The notes below the pieces were generated by a model. It saw nothing but the letters and a program-made list of their open reading frames with translations. It searched no databases and was not told where the DNA came from. The position numbers and the translations under genes were made by a program. A stretch of DNA of 10,010 bases. Source: Acidimicrobiia bacterium (GTDB lineage: Bacteria; Actinomycetota; Acidimicrobiia; IMCC26256; BP-133). The stretch is taken from positions 1 to 10,010 of the forward strand of contig JAICYE010000051.1 in NCBI GenBank assembly GCA_025934385.1, read 5' to 3'. Below are positions 1 through 6,511 of the stretch, one piece after another. Positions within the stretch are counted from its first letter, which is position 1. Each line of letters starts with the position of its first letter.

Positions 1-1
1 C

Positions 2-658
2 GCCGACATCGGCACCGTCGTCAGCCAGGGGATCTTCCGGATGTCGCGCCACTCCGGCCAGGGCTGCACCAACCTGACCCGGATGCTGCTGCCCCGGGAG
101 CACTACGAGGCCGGCCTCGAGGTGGCGGCCGCCGCCTGCGCCCAGGTGCCGTGGGGTGACCCCCGCGACGAGAAGACGCACATGGGGCCCCAGGTGGCCC
201 GGCCCCACCAGCAGCGCGTCCTCGGCTACATCGAGAAGGGCCTGGCCGAAGGCGGCCGGCTGGTGGCCGGGGGAGGGGTCCCCCAGGGTACCACCGGCTA
301 CTTCGTCGAGGCCACGGTCATCGCCGACGTCAAGCCCGGCGACACCATCGCCCAGGAGGAGATCTTCGGCCCGGTGCTGGCGGTGATCCCCTATGACACC
401 GAGGAGGAGGCGATCCGGATCGCCAACGACTCGATCTACGGCCTGTCGGGGGCGGTCTGGAGCGGCTCGACCGAGCGGGCGCTGCGGCTGGCCCGCCGGG
501 TGCGGACGGGCACGATGGATGTCAACGGCGCCTCGTGGTGGGCCACCGACACGCCATTCGGCGGGATGAAGCAGAGCGGCCTCGGGCGGGAGAACGGCGT
601 CACCGGCTTCGAGGAGTACCTCGACACCCGGGTCATCTCCCACCCGAGGGAGGGCTGA
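2..658 (+). CDS. Aldehyde dehydrogenase family protein, C-terminal part (5' end outside window)
   Basis: NAD(P)+-dependent oxidation of an aldehyde to an acid, presumably cytosolic. The reading frame is open from base 2, so the gene starts upstream; 218 residues are visible, a little under half of a normal ~480-residue enzyme. The visible part holds the catalytic domain: the catalytic cysteine in HSGQGC (codon 65-67), the EEIFGPV motif, NDSIYGLSGAVW, and the C-terminal substrate-loop and oligomerisation motif PFGGMKQSGLGRENG. The GQGC form of the cysteine motif is common in the general NAD-dependent family. The nucleotide-binding half and the general-base glutamate lie outside the window. The gene converges on the GntR gene and ends in a terminator hairpin, so it is probably the last gene of another operon. 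In a pathway with a carbon-carbon lyase it could remove the released aldehyde (inference). The family assignment is secure; the substrate is unknown. Confidence 0.95.
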   Translation, partial: ADIGTVVSQGIFRMSRHSGQGCTNLTRMLLPREHYEAGLEVAAAACAQVPWGDPRDEKTHMGPQVARPHQQRVLGYIEKGLAEGGRLVAGGGVPQGTTGYFVEATVIADVKPGDTIAQEEIFGPVLAVIPYDTEEEAIRIANDSIYGLSGAVWSGSTERALRLARRVRTGTMDVNGASWWATDTPFGGMKQSGLGRENGVTGFEEYLDTRVISHPREG

Positions 659-671
659 CGCCCTCCCTCGG
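644..671 (+). terminator. Terminator hairpin with the ALDH stop codon in its loop
   Basis: A perfect 12-bp stem (CCGAGGGAGGGC at 644-655 pairing with 660-671) closes on the 4-base loop TGAC at 656-659, which contains the aldehyde dehydrogenase stop codon TGA (656-658). A short ATTT follows at 677-680, with no long U tract, as is usual for high-GC actinobacterial terminators. It lies between convergent genes, so it probably ends ALDH transcripts. Confidence 0.75.
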
Positions 672-798
672 CCGCCCATTTCCGCCGCGGGTTCGTACCG
701 CCCGCCGACGCTCACCCCCAGATTGGGAGGCCTACCGGGTACCGCGACCGGTGGCGCTCGAGCAGCGTTGACGGCCGTGAACGCGGGAGCCGGACGAG

Positions 799-818
799 CC
801 GGCGAGGCCAGTCGCCGG
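799..818 (-). terminator. Terminator-like hairpin just after the GntR stop codon
   Basis: Inverted repeat CCGGCGA (799-805) / TCGCCGG (812-818) with a 6-base loop, immediately downstream of the minus-strand stop codon at 819-821. There is no U tract. Its position suggests it ends the regulator transcript. The 672-798 stretch between the two hairpins shows no gene I can support. Confidence 0.5.
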
Positions 819-1622
819 TTAACGGGCGGACTTCCGGGGGCCGCGCTTCGGCGCCGAATTGTTCTCGGGCCCGTGCTCGTGGCTGGCCGCCTCGGCGATG
901 ACCTTGCGCCATTCGTCGAAGGCGTCGACCATCCCGAGCGTGCGGGCGATGTGTCTGCGGGCGGCCGTCTCCGCCTTCGACGCCTTGCCCTCCAGCACCG
1001 CCGCCAGGATGGCGGCGTGACTGTCCTGCGACTCGTCGAGCAGCTGCTTGTGCGTGGTGACTTTCCCGGCCACCCGCAGCTCCACGCCTTCGGGGTGGTC
1101 GATGAAGGGCAGGAACAGGGCGGCGGAACTGGCCCGGATCAACGGGATCAGCCCGCCCAGGCGGGCGTTGCCGGAATGCTCCAGGAAGAACGAGTGGAAG
1201 GCGGAGTGGGCCTCGACCCGGCGGAGCGGGTCGTGGGGGCGGGCGCTGCTGGCCATGGCCGCTAGCAGCCGGCGCCCTTCGGCCTGCGTCTCCGGGGTGA
1301 GCCCCCGCTCGGCGGTGAGGCGGGCGCCGAGGCCGTCGATGACCTCGCGGATCTCGTACATGTCGCGCATCTCGGCGGCGGTGAAGCTGATCACCTCGAC
1401 GGTGCGGTTGTTGTTCGACGTGCGGAGGAATCCGTCGTTCTCCAGGATGCGGAAGGCCTCCCGCAGGGGAGTGCGGCTGACGCCGAGCTGGTTGGCCAGA
1501 TCGATCTGGAGGAGCTGCGTGCCGGGCGGGATCTCGCCCCGCACGATCTTCTCCCGCAGCACGCGGACGACATCGTCGACGAGCCGGGGCCGGGCGAGGA
1601 CGTTGAGACTGAGGTTCGTCAT
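819..1622 (-). CDS. GntR family transcriptional regulator, FCD (FadR/VanR) subfamily
   Basis: A 267-residue DNA-binding regulator, the usual size for this subfamily. Residues about 14-75 form the winged helix: VVRVLREKIVRGEIPPG, then helix-turn-helix DLANQLGVSRTPLREAF and ILENDGFL. Residues about 88-228 form the all-helical FCD effector domain, with likely metal-binding histidines H143 (AFHSFFLEHSGN), H202 (SHAAILAAVLEG) and H224 (ARRHIARTLG). The C-terminal tail is basic. The frame is open further upstream to 1871, but that would run into the divergent amidohydrolase gene and adds no domain. The ATG at 1622 puts the start directly after a good -10 box and right at the winged-helix domain. 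FCD proteins are usually repressors released by small organic acids or acyl-CoAs. Divergence from the operon and the palindromes at 1684 and 9041 suggest it controls itself and both divergent units (inference). Confidence 0.93.
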   Translation of the reverse strand: MTNLSLNVLARPRLVDDVVRVLREKIVRGEIPPGTQLLQIDLANQLGVSRTPLREAFRILENDGFLRTSNNNRTVEVISFTAAEMRDMYEIREVIDGLGARLTAERGLTPETQAEGRRLLAAMASSARPHDPLRRVEAHSAFHSFFLEHSGNARLGGLIPLIRASSAALFLPFIDHPEGVELRVAGKVTTHKQLLDESQDSHAAILAAVLEGKASKAETAARRHIARTLGMVDAFDEWRKVIAEAASHEHGPENNSAPKRGPRKSAR

Positions 1623-1630
1623 TGCAACCA

Positions 1631-1636
1631 ATTCTA
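1631..1636 (-). promoter_or_regulatory. Likely -10 box of the GntR gene (leaderless transcript)
   Basis: Read on the minus strand, TAGAAT matches TANNNT and ends 8 bases before the ATG at 1622. Transcription would start at or within one or two bases of the start codon, and no ribosome-binding site fits in that space. Leaderless mRNAs are common in actinobacteria. I see no clear -35 box. Confidence 0.55.
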
Positions 1637-1679
1637 CCGAACCGGTCGTTTGGCTCGTGCCGACGGAGGCTGGCTCCGG

Positions 1680-1685
1680 TATGCT
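1680..1685 (+). promoter_or_regulatory. Candidate -10 box of the amidohydrolase operon
   Basis: TATGCT fits TANNNT and would place the transcript start near 1692, giving a leader of about 25 bases that includes the GGAGG ribosome-binding site. It overlaps the left edge of the imperfect palindrome at 1684-1700, so a bound repressor would block it. No convincing -35 was found. The call rests on spacing and motif alone. Confidence 0.4.
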
Positions 1686-1700
1686 GTATCCAGGATTCAA
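1684..1700. promoter_or_regulatory. Candidate GntR operator, imperfect copy
   Basis: CTGTATCCAGGATTCAA matches the perfect palindrome at 9041-9057 in 15 of 17 positions, the first 13 being identical; one more matching base precedes both copies. It sits in the 94-base divergent region between the regulator and the operon, where an autoregulating GntR protein would bind. Binding by this regulator is inferred. Confidence 0.6.
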
Positions 1701-1716
1701 AAGCTGGAGGTTGCCG

Positions 1717-2886
1717 ATGCCGCTCCGGGACGACATGCACCTGATCTCGGTCGACGACCACCTCATCGAACACCCCCGCGTCTGGCTCGACCGTATGCCG
1801 ACCAGGTACCAGGACGTCTGCCCCCGGGTGGTGGAGAGCGGCGACGAGGGCATGTACAGCGAGTTCGGCACCTACGTGAAGCCCCACTCGCAGGCCTGGC
1901 TCTACGAAGGCCGGATCCACGCCCAGATGGGCCTCAACGCCGTGGCCGGCAAGCCCCCGGAGGCGCTGGGCCTCGACCCCGTCCGCTACGAGGACATGAT
2001 CCCCGGCTGCTACGACCCCGTCGAGCGCGTCAAGGACATGGACCTCGACGGCGTGCAGGCGGCGCTGTGCTTCCCACAGTTCCCCAAGTTCGCCGGGACG
2101 CTGTTCCTCAAAAGCGAGGACATGGAGCTGGCCCGGCTGTGCTCGGCGGCCTGGAACGACTTCGTCCTCGACGAGTGGACCGCCTGTGCCCCCGACCGGT
2201 TCATCCCGCTGGCCATCCTGCCCTTCTGGGACGTCGAGGCTTCGGTGAAGGAGATCCAGAGAGTGGCGGCCAAGGGGGCGAAGGCCATCTCGTTCCCCGA
2301 GAACACGGTCACGCTGGGCCAGCCGTCGTTCCACACCGACCACTGGGACCCGGTCTTCTCCGCCGCCGAGGACGCCGGCCTCCCGCTGTGCATGCACTTC
2401 GGCACGTCGGGCAAGGTGCCCGACACCGGGCCGGAGGCGCCGCTGGCGGTGTTCATCGCCCTGATGGGCTGCAACTCCATGTACGCCGTGGCCGATCTCT
2501 GCTTCTCGCCGATCTTCCACCGGCATCCCCGCCTGCGGATCGCCTTTTCCGAGGGGGGGATCGGCTGGGTGCCGTATCTGCTGGAGCGGATGGACGGCAC
2601 CTGGGAGAAGCACCGCTTCTACCAGAACATCAACCAGCAGGTCCGGCCCTCCGAGCTGTTCCGGCAGCACATGTGGGGCTGCTTCATCACCGACCGCCAC
2701 GGCCTCGCCAGCCGGGACGAGATCGGCATCGACCGGCTCCTGTGGGAATGCGACTACCCGCACTCCGACTCCCACTGGCCCAACAGCCGCAAGGTGGCCA
2801 CCGAGCAGTTCCACGACGTGCCTGACGGCGACGTCCACCGCATCGTGGAACTCAACGCCCGGGCGCTGTTCAACTTCCCCCGATGA
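1717..2886 (+). CDS. Amidohydrolase-2 family metal-dependent hydrolase/decarboxylase
   Basis: A 389-residue TIM-barrel enzyme of the amidohydrolase-2 (ACMSD-like) family, whose members hydrolyse or decarboxylate carboxylic acids and lactones. Metal and catalytic residues appear in the usual order: the SVDDHLIE strand (D13/H15, in place of the classic HxH), H227 in LCMHFGTSG, E279 in FSEGGIGWVPYLLERMD, and D346 in WECDYPHSDSHWPNS. The start at ATG 1717 is set by GGAGG six bases upstream and by homology beginning at the barrel's first strand; the open frame further upstream lies over the regulator and is a shadow. It is the first gene of the operon and its stop overlaps the next start (ATGA). 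Actinobacterial relatives often sit in CoA-dependent catabolic clusters, but the reaction here is unknown. Family sure, activity not. Confidence 0.92.
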   Translation: MPLRDDMHLISVDDHLIEHPRVWLDRMPTRYQDVCPRVVESGDEGMYSEFGTYVKPHSQAWLYEGRIHAQMGLNAVAGKPPEALGLDPVRYEDMIPGCYDPVERVKDMDLDGVQAALCFPQFPKFAGTLFLKSEDMELARLCSAAWNDFVLDEWTACAPDRFIPLAILPFWDVEASVKEIQRVAAKGAKAISFPENTVTLGQPSFHTDHWDPVFSAAEDAGLPLCMHFGTSGKVPDTGPEAPLAVFIALMGCNSMYAVADLCFSPIFHRHPRLRIAFSEGGIGWVPYLLERMDGTWEKHRFYQNINQQVRPSELFRQHMWGCFITDRHGLASRDEIGIDRLLWECDYPHSDSHWPNSRKVATEQFHDVPDGDVHRIVELNARALFNFPR

Positions 2887-3092
2887 GCGAGCCGGTGAAT
2901 GACGCAGAGAAATCGGACTGGGAGGACCAGGACCTCCTGACGATCGAGCTGGCCGCCGAGCGGCTCGAGGAGGAGGTCCTGGCCCTGACCGAGGAGATCG
3001 CCGCCGCGCCCTCCGACCTGGATCTGACCGACCGGAAGCTCCGCCTCCAGCGTCTGGTCGCGGCCCGCGACCGCATCAGGACCCGCCCATGA
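2883..3092 (+). CDS. Small acidic helical protein of unknown function
   Basis: Sixty-nine residues with no family I recognise. The first 50 residues hold about 17 Asp/Glu and suggest a helix or coiled coil (about 16-41, LLTIELAAERLEEEVLAL). The last 20 are basic (RKLRLQRLVAARDRIR), forming a second likely helix. There is no signal peptide or membrane segment. Its ATG overlaps the amidohydrolase stop (ATGA) and its own stop overlaps the CoA-transferase start (ATGA). No purine-rich ribosome-binding site lies upstream, so translation probably depends on coupling. The double overlap and operon-matched composition argue for a real gene. It could be a small partner or stabiliser of a neighbouring enzyme, but this is a guess. 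Confidence 0.75.
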   Translation: MSEPVNDAEKSDWEDQDLLTIELAAERLEEEVLALTEEIAAAPSDLDLTDRKLRLQRLVAARDRIRTRP

Positions 3093-4324
3093 GCGCCGGC
3101 GTGCCAGGCGGGGGAGTCATGGACGGCGTGCGGGTGATCGAGGTCGCCATCTATGCCTTCGGCCCGGCCGCCGGGGCGGTACTGGCCGACTGGGGCGCCG
3201 ACGTCGTCAAGGTCGAGCACCCCCAGGCCGGCGATCCGCTGCGGGGCCTCGTGGCCTACGGCGTCAAACCCGGCGAGGGCGGCGTGACCTACCTGTGGGA
3301 GGTGCTGAACCGGGGCAAGCGCAGCATCGGCATCGACATTGCCACCGACGACGGGCGGGAGCTGCTGCTGCGGCTGTGCGAAGGGGCCGACGTCTTCCTC
3401 ACCAACTTCCTCGGGCCCGCCTGCCGGCGGCTCGGCATCGACGCAGACTCCGTCACGGCCCGCAATCCCCGCATCATCTACGGCCGCGGTACCGGCCATG
3501 GTCCCACTGGGCCCGACGCCGACAAGGGCGGCTATGACGGTGTGTCGTTCTGGGCCCGCTCCGGCGTGAGCCTGGCCGCCATGCCACCCGAGAGCTGCTA
3601 CCCGGTCAGCCTGCCGGGCCCGGCCTACGGCGACATCCAGAGCGGCGCCCACCTGGCCGGCGGCATCGCCGCCGCACTCTTCCAGCGGGAACGGACCGGC
3701 CGGGGCGCGGTGGTCGACGTGTCGCTGCTCGGCTCGGGCCTCTGGGCCATGCAACCGACCATCGCCGGCGCCTACGCCTCCGGCCGGGAGAAACTGGAGC
3801 CGCTCGACCGGCGCCGCCCGGCCAACCCTCTGTGGAACGTCTACCGCACCGCCGACGGCGCCTTCGTGGCGCTCTCCATGCTGGACGGCGACCGCTACTG
3901 GCCCGGCTTCTGCATCGCCGTCGACCGGCCGGAGCTCATCGCCGACGAGCGCTTCGTCGACGCCGAGGCCCGCTCGGCCCACACCGAAGAATGCGTCGAC
4001 CTGCTCGACGCCATCTTCGCCGAGCGCCCCCTGGAGGAGTGGAAGCGTGTCCTCGGCACCCAGGAGGGGCCCTGGTCGGTGACCCACACACCCGGGGCGA
4101 CGCTCGACGACGAGCAGGCGCTGGCCAACGACTACCTCCAGTGGGTGAAGTACGACAACGGCGCAACGCTGCCGCTGGTCCACGCCCCCGCCCAGGTCGA
4201 CGGAACGGCGGCGACACTGCGGGCCGCCCCCGGCCACGGCGCCGACACCGACGAGGTCCTGCTCGGCGCCGGGCTCACCTGGGACGACCTTCTCCGCCTG
4301 AAGGTGGCCGGTGCCATCACCTGA
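3089..4324 (+). CDS. Class III CoA transferase (CaiB/BaiF family)
   Basis: Transfers CoA from a donor thioester to a carboxylic acid, probably activating the pathway substrate. At 411 residues it has normal family length. The N-terminal Rossmann half is typical: GVRVIEVAIYAFGPAAGAVLADWGADVVKVEHP, then LNRGKRSIGIDI and ADVFLTNFLGPACRRLGID. The catalytic aspartate that forms the aspartyl-CoA thioester is best read as D182 in PAYGDIQSGAHLAGGIAAAL, followed by RTGRGAVVDVSLLGSGLW. The start at 3089 overlaps the previous stop (ATGA) and has AGGA seven bases upstream. An in-frame ATG at 3119, right after GGGGGAG, is the alternative and would remove ten non-conserved residues. The next gene overlaps its end by 14 bases. 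Family call secure; donor and acceptor unknown. Confidence 0.95.
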   Translation: MSAGVPGGGVMDGVRVIEVAIYAFGPAAGAVLADWGADVVKVEHPQAGDPLRGLVAYGVKPGEGGVTYLWEVLNRGKRSIGIDIATDDGRELLLRLCEGADVFLTNFLGPACRRLGIDADSVTARNPRIIYGRGTGHGPTGPDADKGGYDGVSFWARSGVSLAAMPPESCYPVSLPGPAYGDIQSGAHLAGGIAAALFQRERTGRGAVVDVSLLGSGLWAMQPTIAGAYASGREKLEPLDRRRPANPLWNVYRTADGAFVALSMLDGDRYWPGFCIAVDRPELIADERFVDAEARSAHTEECVDLLDAIFAERPLEEWKRVLGTQEGPWSVTHTPGATLDDEQALANDYLQWVKYDNGATLPLVHAPAQVDGTAATLRAAPGHGADTDEVLLGAGLTWDDLLRLKVAGAIT

Positions 4325-4850
4325 CCCGGCGACGCGGTTGGCGCCGCCATCCGGGCCGTGGCGCGGCCCCGTGCCGGTGGCCGACATCGACAGCGCGCCC
4401 TTCTGGGACGGGTTGCGCCGACACGAACTTGTGATCCTCCGCTGCGACGAGTGCCGCACGTTCGTGCACCCGCCGCAGGCATCGTGCCCCCATTGCCTGA
4501 GCCTGGACTTGACACCCGAAGCCGTAACCGGCCGGGGAACCGTCTACTCCTTCACCGTGGCCGAGCGGGAGTTCGCCCCAGGGATCAGCCCACCCTATGT
4601 CGCGGCGCTGGTGGATCTGGACGAGCAGGACCGGCTGCGGCTGGTGACGAACCTCGTGAACGTGCGCCTGGGCGACGTGCAGATCGGCATGCCGGTCCAG
4701 GTGGTGTTCGTCGATCTCGACCTTGACGACGAGGAGGCGACCCTCGCCTTCTTCGAGCCCGACCCGGGCACGACCGGTGGTGATGGAGTCCCTCCAGGGG
4801 CCCTGACCACAACCAGTCGTGGTCAGGCGGAGGGCAAGGCGGGGGAGTGA
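4311..4850 (+). CDS. DUF35 zinc-ribbon/OB-fold protein, partner of the thiolase-fold enzyme
   Basis: A 179-residue protein with a rubredoxin-like zinc ribbon followed by an OB fold. The ribbon cysteines are C45, C48, C59 and C62 (LRCDECRTFVHPPQASCPHC), preceded by the family's DSAPFWDGLRRHEL helix. The OB fold covers about 74-150 (GRGTVYSFTVAERE, PPYVAALVDLDE, GMPVQVVFVDLD). The last 30 residues are a Gly/Thr-rich tail with no conserved features. The GTG start at 4311 lies inside the end of the CoA-transferase gene, with AAGGTGG just upstream. DUF35 proteins form complexes with thiolase-like enzymes, as ChsH2 does with the Ltp2 aldolase in steroid side-chain breakdown, and supply an acyl-CoA binding element. 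The directly following thiolase-fold gene (stop and start share a base) fits that partnership. Confidence 0.92.
   Translation: MPSPDPATRLAPPSGPWRGPVPVADIDSAPFWDGLRRHELVILRCDECRTFVHPPQASCPHCLSLDLTPEAVTGRGTVYSFTVAEREFAPGISPPYVAALVDLDEQDRLRLVTNLVNVRLGDVQIGMPVQVVFVDLDLDDEEATLAFFEPDPGTTGGDGVPPGALTTTSRGQAEGKAGE
4802..4827 (+). promoter_or_regulatory. Hairpin in the mRNA just before the thiolase start
   Basis: Perfect 9-bp inverted repeat CCTGACCAC (4802-4810) / GTGGTCAGG (4819-4827) with an 8-base loop. It lies within the last codons of the DUF35 gene, 22 bases before the thiolase ATG. It could stabilise the RNA, slow the ribosome or tune coupling. No U tract follows, so termination is unlikely. 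Confidence 0.4.
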
Positions 4851-6022
4851 TGAGCGGCGCCGCCCTTCGGGACAAGGTCGTCGTGGCCGGGATCGGCTAC
4901 TCCCAGATCGGCCGGTCGACCGGCCGCAGCGAAGGGTCGCTGGCCGTCGAGGCCAGCAAGGCGGCCCTCGACGACGCCGGCCTCACCGCCGCCGACCTCG
5001 ACGGCATCGCCATGTGGCCCGACCGGGTCTCGAGCGTGTTCGAGGGGCCGTCGATCACCTACATGTACCGGGCCCTCGGCCTGTCCGACGTGCGGTACTA
5101 CCAGGCGATGGGGACGGGCCCGGCCCAGTTCGCCTCGGTCAACGGCGCCGTCCACGCCATCGTGGCCGGCGTGGCCGACACCGTGATCTGCATCCGGGCC
5201 CACCTCCGCCAGGAGCAGCGTTTCTACGTTCCGGGCGGCGGGGATACCCGCCGGGCGGAAGGGGAGCTGGCCCTGCGGGCGCCCTACGGTGTTCCCGCCG
5301 GCGCCCCCCGCTACGCGCTGTGGGCCCAGCGCCACGCCCACGAGTACGGCACGACCGACGAGCACCGCGGCGCCGTCGTCCTCACCTGCCGGGCCCACGC
5401 CCAATTGAATCCGCGGGCGGTGTGGCATGGGCACCCCCTCACCATGGACGGGTATCTCGCCTCCGACGTCGTGGCCAGCCCGCTGCGGATCCTCGACTGC
5501 GACATGCCGGTCGACGGCGCCGTGGCCGTGATCCTCACCCGGGCCGACCGGGCGGCGGGCCTGCCGCACCGGCCCGTCCGCATCCACAGCCTCGGGCACG
5601 CCACCGGGCCGACGCTCGATGCCGAGTACTGGCCCGACATGACGACGATGGCGTCTCGCTGGGCGGCCGACGCGCTCTGGGCCGGCACCGACCTCGGCCC
5701 GGCCGACGTCGACGTCGCCGAGCTCTACGACGGCTTCTCGTTCATGACGCTGTGCTGGCTGGAGGACCTCGGGTTCGTGAAGAAGGGCGAGGCCGGACCG
5801 TGGTTCGTCGAGGGTCGGGGCCGGCTCGGCGCCGACCTGCCGGTCTGCACCGATGGCGGGCACCTCGGCGGCGGCCGGCTGCATGGCTTCGGGAAGCTGG
5901 CCGAGGCGGTGCTGCAGCTGCGGGGCGAGTGCGGCGGGCGCCAGGTGGAGGGGGCCGAGGTGGCGCTGGCCTGCGTGGGCGGCGGGGCGATCGCCACCGC
6001 CATGTTGTTGGTCGCGGGTTGA
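4850..6022 (+). CDS. Thiolase-fold enzyme of the SCP-x/lipid-transfer (Ltp2-like) type
   Basis: A 390-residue thiolase-superfamily protein. Early motifs include VVVAGIGYSQIGRSTGRS and the helix LAVEASKAALDDAGLTAADLDGI. Late motifs include VAELYDGFSFMTLCWLEDLGF (Y293, D294), GGHLGGGRLHG (H345) and ALACVGGGAI (C375, the second thiolase cysteine). Where canonical thiolases carry the nucleophilic Cys (CxSG, here about residue 86-96) this protein reads AMGTGPAQFAS, so no acyl-cysteine can form there. That matches Ltp2-type retro-aldolases, which use a YD.F tyrosine and work with a DUF35 partner; that partner is the gene before. Carbon-carbon cleavage of a beta-hydroxy or beta-keto acyl-CoA is the best inference. 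The ATG at 4850 shares its A with the previous stop (TGATG); a GTG at 4847 is the alternative. Its substrate is unknown. Confidence 0.9.
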   Translation: MSGAALRDKVVVAGIGYSQIGRSTGRSEGSLAVEASKAALDDAGLTAADLDGIAMWPDRVSSVFEGPSITYMYRALGLSDVRYYQAMGTGPAQFASVNGAVHAIVAGVADTVICIRAHLRQEQRFYVPGGGDTRRAEGELALRAPYGVPAGAPRYALWAQRHAHEYGTTDEHRGAVVLTCRAHAQLNPRAVWHGHPLTMDGYLASDVVASPLRILDCDMPVDGAVAVILTRADRAAGLPHRPVRIHSLGHATGPTLDAEYWPDMTTMASRWAADALWAGTDLGPADVDVAELYDGFSFMTLCWLEDLGFVKKGEAGPWFVEGRGRLGADLPVCTDGGHLGGGRLHGFGKLAEAVLQLRGECGGRQVEGAEVALACVGGGAIATAMLLVAG

Positions 6023-6041
6023 ACTTCGAGAAAGGACTTCC

Positions 6042-6434
6042 ATGAGCCAAGCGGACGTTGACATCACCGAGCAGTTCCTCAAGGCCTTCGCCGCCGGCGA
6101 CGTCGACACGGTCTTCGCCATGATCCATCCCGACTGCGTGTGCGACGAGGGCCACGGGCTGCCCTACGCCGGTCAGTACGTCGGCCCTGCCGGGCTGGGC
6201 GAGCTCGTCGGGAAGATCATGACGCCGATGGAGATGGTGGTCGACGACTTCACCGTCAGCGACGGCGGCGACTGCGCCGTGGCCCGCATCGGCCTGACGT
6301 TCACGTCGCGGTCGTCCGGTCGAACGCTGAAGATCCCGACCATCGAGCTCTACGAGACCACGGACGGCAAGGTCTCGAAGATCGACATCTACTACAAGTC
6401 GACCCAGGCGATCGCCGAACTGGCCGCCGAATAA
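6042..6434 (+). CDS. NTF2/SnoaL-like domain protein
   Basis: A 130-residue single-domain protein with the cone-shaped alpha+beta fold. It opens with the usual helix ITEQFLKAFAAGDVDTVFAMIHPDCV, followed by LPYAGQYVGPAGLGELVGKI and alternating strands that end in TIELYETTDGKVSKIDIYYKST. Relatives include ketosteroid isomerase-like and epoxide hydrolase-like enzymes, polyketide cyclases and non-catalytic binding proteins, so it could isomerise, hydrate or cyclise an intermediate. D134-like catalytic residues cannot be assigned from sequence alone. The ATG at 6042 follows AAAGGA at 6031-6036 with five bases between. The gene starts 19 bases after the thiolase stop and is the last of the operon, ending just before a terminator hairpin. 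Confidence 0.85.
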   Translation: MSQADVDITEQFLKAFAAGDVDTVFAMIHPDCVCDEGHGLPYAGQYVGPAGLGELVGKIMTPMEMVVDDFTVSDGGDCAVARIGLTFTSRSSGRTLKIPTIELYETTDGKVSKIDIYYKSTQAIAELAAE

Positions 6435-6440
6435 GCGTGT

Positions 6441-6480
6441 CGCCGCGGCCGTGGGGCTGGGGCCCCACGGCCCTGCGGCG
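6441..6480. terminator. Bidirectional terminator between convergent operons
   Basis: An 11-bp perfect stem (GGCCGTGGGGC, 6447-6457, with 6462-6472) closes on the 4-base loop TGGG. Beyond a small internal asymmetry (the unpaired bases 6473-6474), CGCCGC (6441-6446) pairs with GCGGCG (6475-6480), giving about 17 paired bases. It starts six bases after the SnoaL-like stop and lies 31 bases past the end of the minus-strand gene, so it can serve both. There is no U tract. Confidence 0.75.
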
Positions 6481-6511
6481 GGATGCCCGGAGGGCAGGGG
6501 CCCGCCGCCGG

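Noticed and set aside
1620..1871. Upstream extension of the GntR gene to an ATG at 1871
   Set aside because: The extra 83 residues would overlap the amidohydrolase gene, show no domain, and bypass the -10 box and winged-helix start at 1622.
712..2838. 708-codon open frame on the minus strand
   Set aside because: It runs antisense to the amidohydrolase and over the regulator in another frame. Its Arg/Gly/Pro/Val-rich product matches no family; it follows from the GC-rich third positions of the real genes.
2870..4459. 529-codon open frame on the minus strand
   Set aside because: It is a shadow of the CoA transferase and small acidic gene, with no domain and a composition typical of antisense GC-rich DNA.
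4819..6045. 408-codon plus-strand frame and 432-codon minus-strand frame over the thiolase gene
   Set aside because: Both overlap the thiolase-fold gene, whose motifs and coupling are clear. The competing products are Arg/Gly/Pro-rich (plus) or Val/Gly/His-rich (minus) shadows.
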